Of a stretch of DNA of 6,398 nt, positions 5,030 through 6,398 are shown in pieces. The notes below the pieces were generated by a model. It did no database searches. It worked only from the letters and a program-made list of their open reading frames with translations, and was not told where the DNA came from. Source of the stretch: CAYSBE01 sp964429245 (GTDB lineage: Bacteria > Bacteroidota > Bacteroidia > UKL13-3); contig CAYSBE010000126.1 in the NCBI GenBank assembly GCA_964429245.1, positions 1 through 6,398 of the forward strand, in the 5' to 3' direction. The first letter of the stretch is position 1. Each line of letters begins with the position of its first letter. A program made the translations under genes and the position numbers.

Positions 5030-6222
5030 TACTGAATGGTTTTATGAAAACGATAAGGCAATGTTGCCAATAAATCAGCAATAGTTTTTCCTGCATCACC
5101 ACCACCATATACATTTGAAGGTGCTGGTTTTTTTTGTTGTAAGATAAGTTGCAATGCTATAGTGATTTCTGTTTGTGTATACCCAACGTCTAACACATTA
5201 TTGCCACGTTCACGTTTGTTTTGTCGTGTTCCTACATTGATAACTGGCACACCTAAGAAGGCGCATTCTCTTATCCCTACGCTTGAATTGCCAATCAAGC
5301 AATCGCTATTGACGAGTAAGCGAAGAAAATCTTCGCCTTCCATATTTTTGAAGAAATGCATGTGTTGCGGTTTGTGCATTTCACGAAATGCGCGAATACC
5401 TGTTGATGTTCCGTCTGCTCCGGCATCTACATTGGGCCAAAACCACAACACGGGTTTTTCAAGGTCTTTCACAGCGGCAAGGGTTTCTTCAATATGTTTG
5501 CGCGACTCAGTATGTTCATTGGTTACCGGATGCTGCATTACCACTATATATCCGTTTGACAAATTAGGTTTGGCTCCCACACCTCCGTATTTTATGTAAG
5601 GGTCAAAATTTAAGGCAGGAGATTGTAGCACCTCTGCTGCCAAATCAATTGACGGGCACCCTGTGTTAAACACATATGCAGGATCTTCACCTAATTTTAT
5701 TACACGTTCACGTGCATCTTTGGATGCCACAAAATGGTAATCGGCCAATTTGGTAATGCTGTGACGAACTTTCTCGTCAATATTGCCGGTTACCTCACCG
5801 CCCTGCACATGTGCCAGCGGTATATTCATGTATGAGGCTGATATAGCAGTAGCCATAGTTTCAAAACGGTCGGCTACCGTTACAACAATATCTGGCTTTA
5901 GGTTGTCAAAAACAGTTGATAATTCCAGTATGCCAATACCGGTAGTTTTTGCAGCTGCGGTAAGGTTTTCACCTTCCAGTACATTGAATACTTTGGCAGC
6001 AATATCAAATCCGTCCCTCTGTATATAGTCCACTGCGGAACCATACCGATCAAGCAGGGCAGAGGCAGCTACAATCAATTGTAATTCCAGTCGCGGGTGC
6101 TGTTGTATGGCACGCAGTGCGGTTTTGATTCTGCTGTAACTGGGACGTGCAGTTACAACTACAGCTATTTTACGTTTGGTATTCAAGGTAATTAATTTTA
6201 TCACGGTGTTCACCGGGTTCAC
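5026..6222 (-). CDS. neuC: UDP-N-acetylglucosamine 2-epimerase, hydrolysing (NeuC/LegG type)
   Basis: This cytosolic enzyme of up to 398 residues should convert UDP-GlcNAc, or a modified nucleotide sugar, to free ManNAc or its analogue. That is the entry step to a nonulosonic acid. Family motifs are IAVVVTARPSYSRIK at 19-33, ADRFETMATAISAS at 117-130, HVQGGEVTGNIDEKVRHSITKLADYHF at 138-164, GNSSVGIRE at 311-319 and GTRQNKRERGNNV at 331-343. The start is uncertain. In-frame GTG codons lie at 6222, 6213 and 6204, a TTG at 6186, and no ATG exists before the conserved region. The frame opens at the TAA that ends the upstream gene. The listed GTG is the most upstream choice and lies inside nonamer repeat A. 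TTG 6186 gives 386 residues and a normal N-terminus. The gene is coupled to the cytidylyltransferase by a 4-nt overlap. YSRIK rather than the more usual AEYG may hint at a LegG-like substrate, which is weak inference. Confidence 0.9.
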   Translation of the reverse strand: MNPVNTVIKLITLNTKRKIAVVVTARPSYSRIKTALRAIQQHPRLELQLIVAASALLDRYGSAVDYIQRDGFDIAAKVFNVLEGENLTAAAKTTGIGILELSTVFDNLKPDIVVTVADRFETMATAISASYMNIPLAHVQGGEVTGNIDEKVRHSITKLADYHFVASKDARERVIKLGEDPAYVFNTGCPSIDLAAEVLQSPALNFDPYIKYGGVGAKPNLSNGYIVVMQHPVTNEHTESRKHIEETLAAVKDLEKPVLWFWPNVDAGADGTSTGIRAFREMHKPQHMHFFKNMEGEDFLRLLVNSDCLIGNSSVGIRECAFLGVPVINVGTRQNKRERGNNVLDVGYTQTEITIALQLILQQKKPAPSNVYGGGDAGKTIADLLATLPYRFHKTIQY

Positions 6223-6240
6223 TGAGTGAACACGGGGAGT
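6201..6240. repeat. Degenerate nonamer repeat, copy A
   Basis: On the plus strand the units are TCACGGTGT (6201), TCACCGGGT (6210) and TCACTGAGT (6219), followed by GAACACGGGGAG. The segment GTTCACTGAGTGAAC (6217-6231) is a perfect palindrome around one central base. The copy fills the gap between the GxxExxY stop and the conserved epimerase start and contains three candidate GTG starts. Confidence 0.75.
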
Positions 6241-6398
6241 TTACAGGACGATTCGTTTGTAGCCTTCTTTAAGTAGCATTACATTGAAGTTAATAAGCAA
6301 GCCAAGCTTTTTTTCAGATAGTCGCAGGTAAGTCATGAGTTGTGCCACATGGACAGGAGCTAATGCATCAATAGATTTACAATCTATTATAATTTTGT
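6241..6398 (-). CDS. GxxExxY family protein (PD-(D/E)XK superfamily), C-terminal fragment
   Basis: The frame ends at TAA 6241-6243 and gives 51 residues that enter from the right edge. The sequence runs KIIIDCKSIDALAPVHVAQL, then a YLRL segment, then GLLINFNVMLLKEGYKRIVL. This matches from memory the C-terminal half of the small (about 125-residue) GxxExxY family. Family members typically read ELKA...PVHEAQLLTYL...GLLINFN...GIKRIV. The D/E-x-K part of the nuclease-like core appears as Asp-Cys-Lys. The GxxExxY motif would be beyond the edge and was not seen. Biochemical function is not established. The gene lies in the same direction as the glycan genes, only 18 bp before the most upstream epimerase start, and repeat copy A directly follows its stop. 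Confidence 0.85.
   Translation of the reverse strand, partial: KIIIDCKSIDALAPVHVAQLMTYLRLSEKKLGLLINFNVMLLKEGYKRIVL

Noticed and set aside
5162..5599. 145-codon plus-strand open frame
   Set aside because: It is antisense to the conserved epimerase sequence. Its translation is rich in Ser, Pro and Cys with no known motif, so it is a shadow.

Overview
The window looks like a piece of a surface-polysaccharide locus from a member of the Bacteroidota. That assignment is an inference. It rests on the protein styles, on AT-rich leaders without Shine-Dalgarno motifs, on moderate-to-low GC, and on intergenic regions filled with short degenerate repeats. Every gene I can support is on the minus strand, so transcription runs from the right edge to the left edge.

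From right to left: (1) the last 51 codons of a GxxExxY-family (PD-(D/E)XK-like) protein that enters from beyond the right edge (6398-6241); (2) a hydrolysing UDP-GlcNAc 2-epimerase of the NeuC/LegG type (6222-5026); (3) a CMP-sialic-acid-type cytidylyltransferase of the NeuA/LegF type (5029-4319), which overlaps the epimerase by 4 nt and starts with TTG; (4) a glutamine-dependent asparagine-synthase-family amidotransferase (4226-2475); (5) a Wzm/KpsM-type ABC-2 polysaccharide export permease (2234-1374); (6) an AlbA_2/Schlafen-AAA-type ATP-binding protein that is intact from its start at 1191 but runs off the left edge inside a 12-bp tandem repeat encoding Val-Val-Glu-Asn.

The epimerase and cytidylyltransferase are two steps of a nonulosonic acid pathway (sialic, legionaminic or related). 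The amidotransferase may amidate a sugar carboxylate, and the permease would export a lipid-linked glycan. The synthase (NeuB/LegI) and the export ATPase (Wzt) expected to complete these functions are not in the window.

The most unusual content is between the genes. Four junctions carry a degenerate tandem nonamer (CTCNGTGTT on one strand, AACACNGAG on the other; two of the four read in the related form TCACNGNGT). Copies run into the coding sequences: they supply the last residues and stop of the amidotransferase and of the cytidylyltransferase, and the most upstream possible start of the epimerase. The permease gene is instead flanked by degenerate heptamer arrays: fourteen in-register 7-bp units on its 3' side and six GGTTNNN units next to its start codon. 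I saw no tRNA, rRNA, CRISPR array, transposase or convincing promoter.
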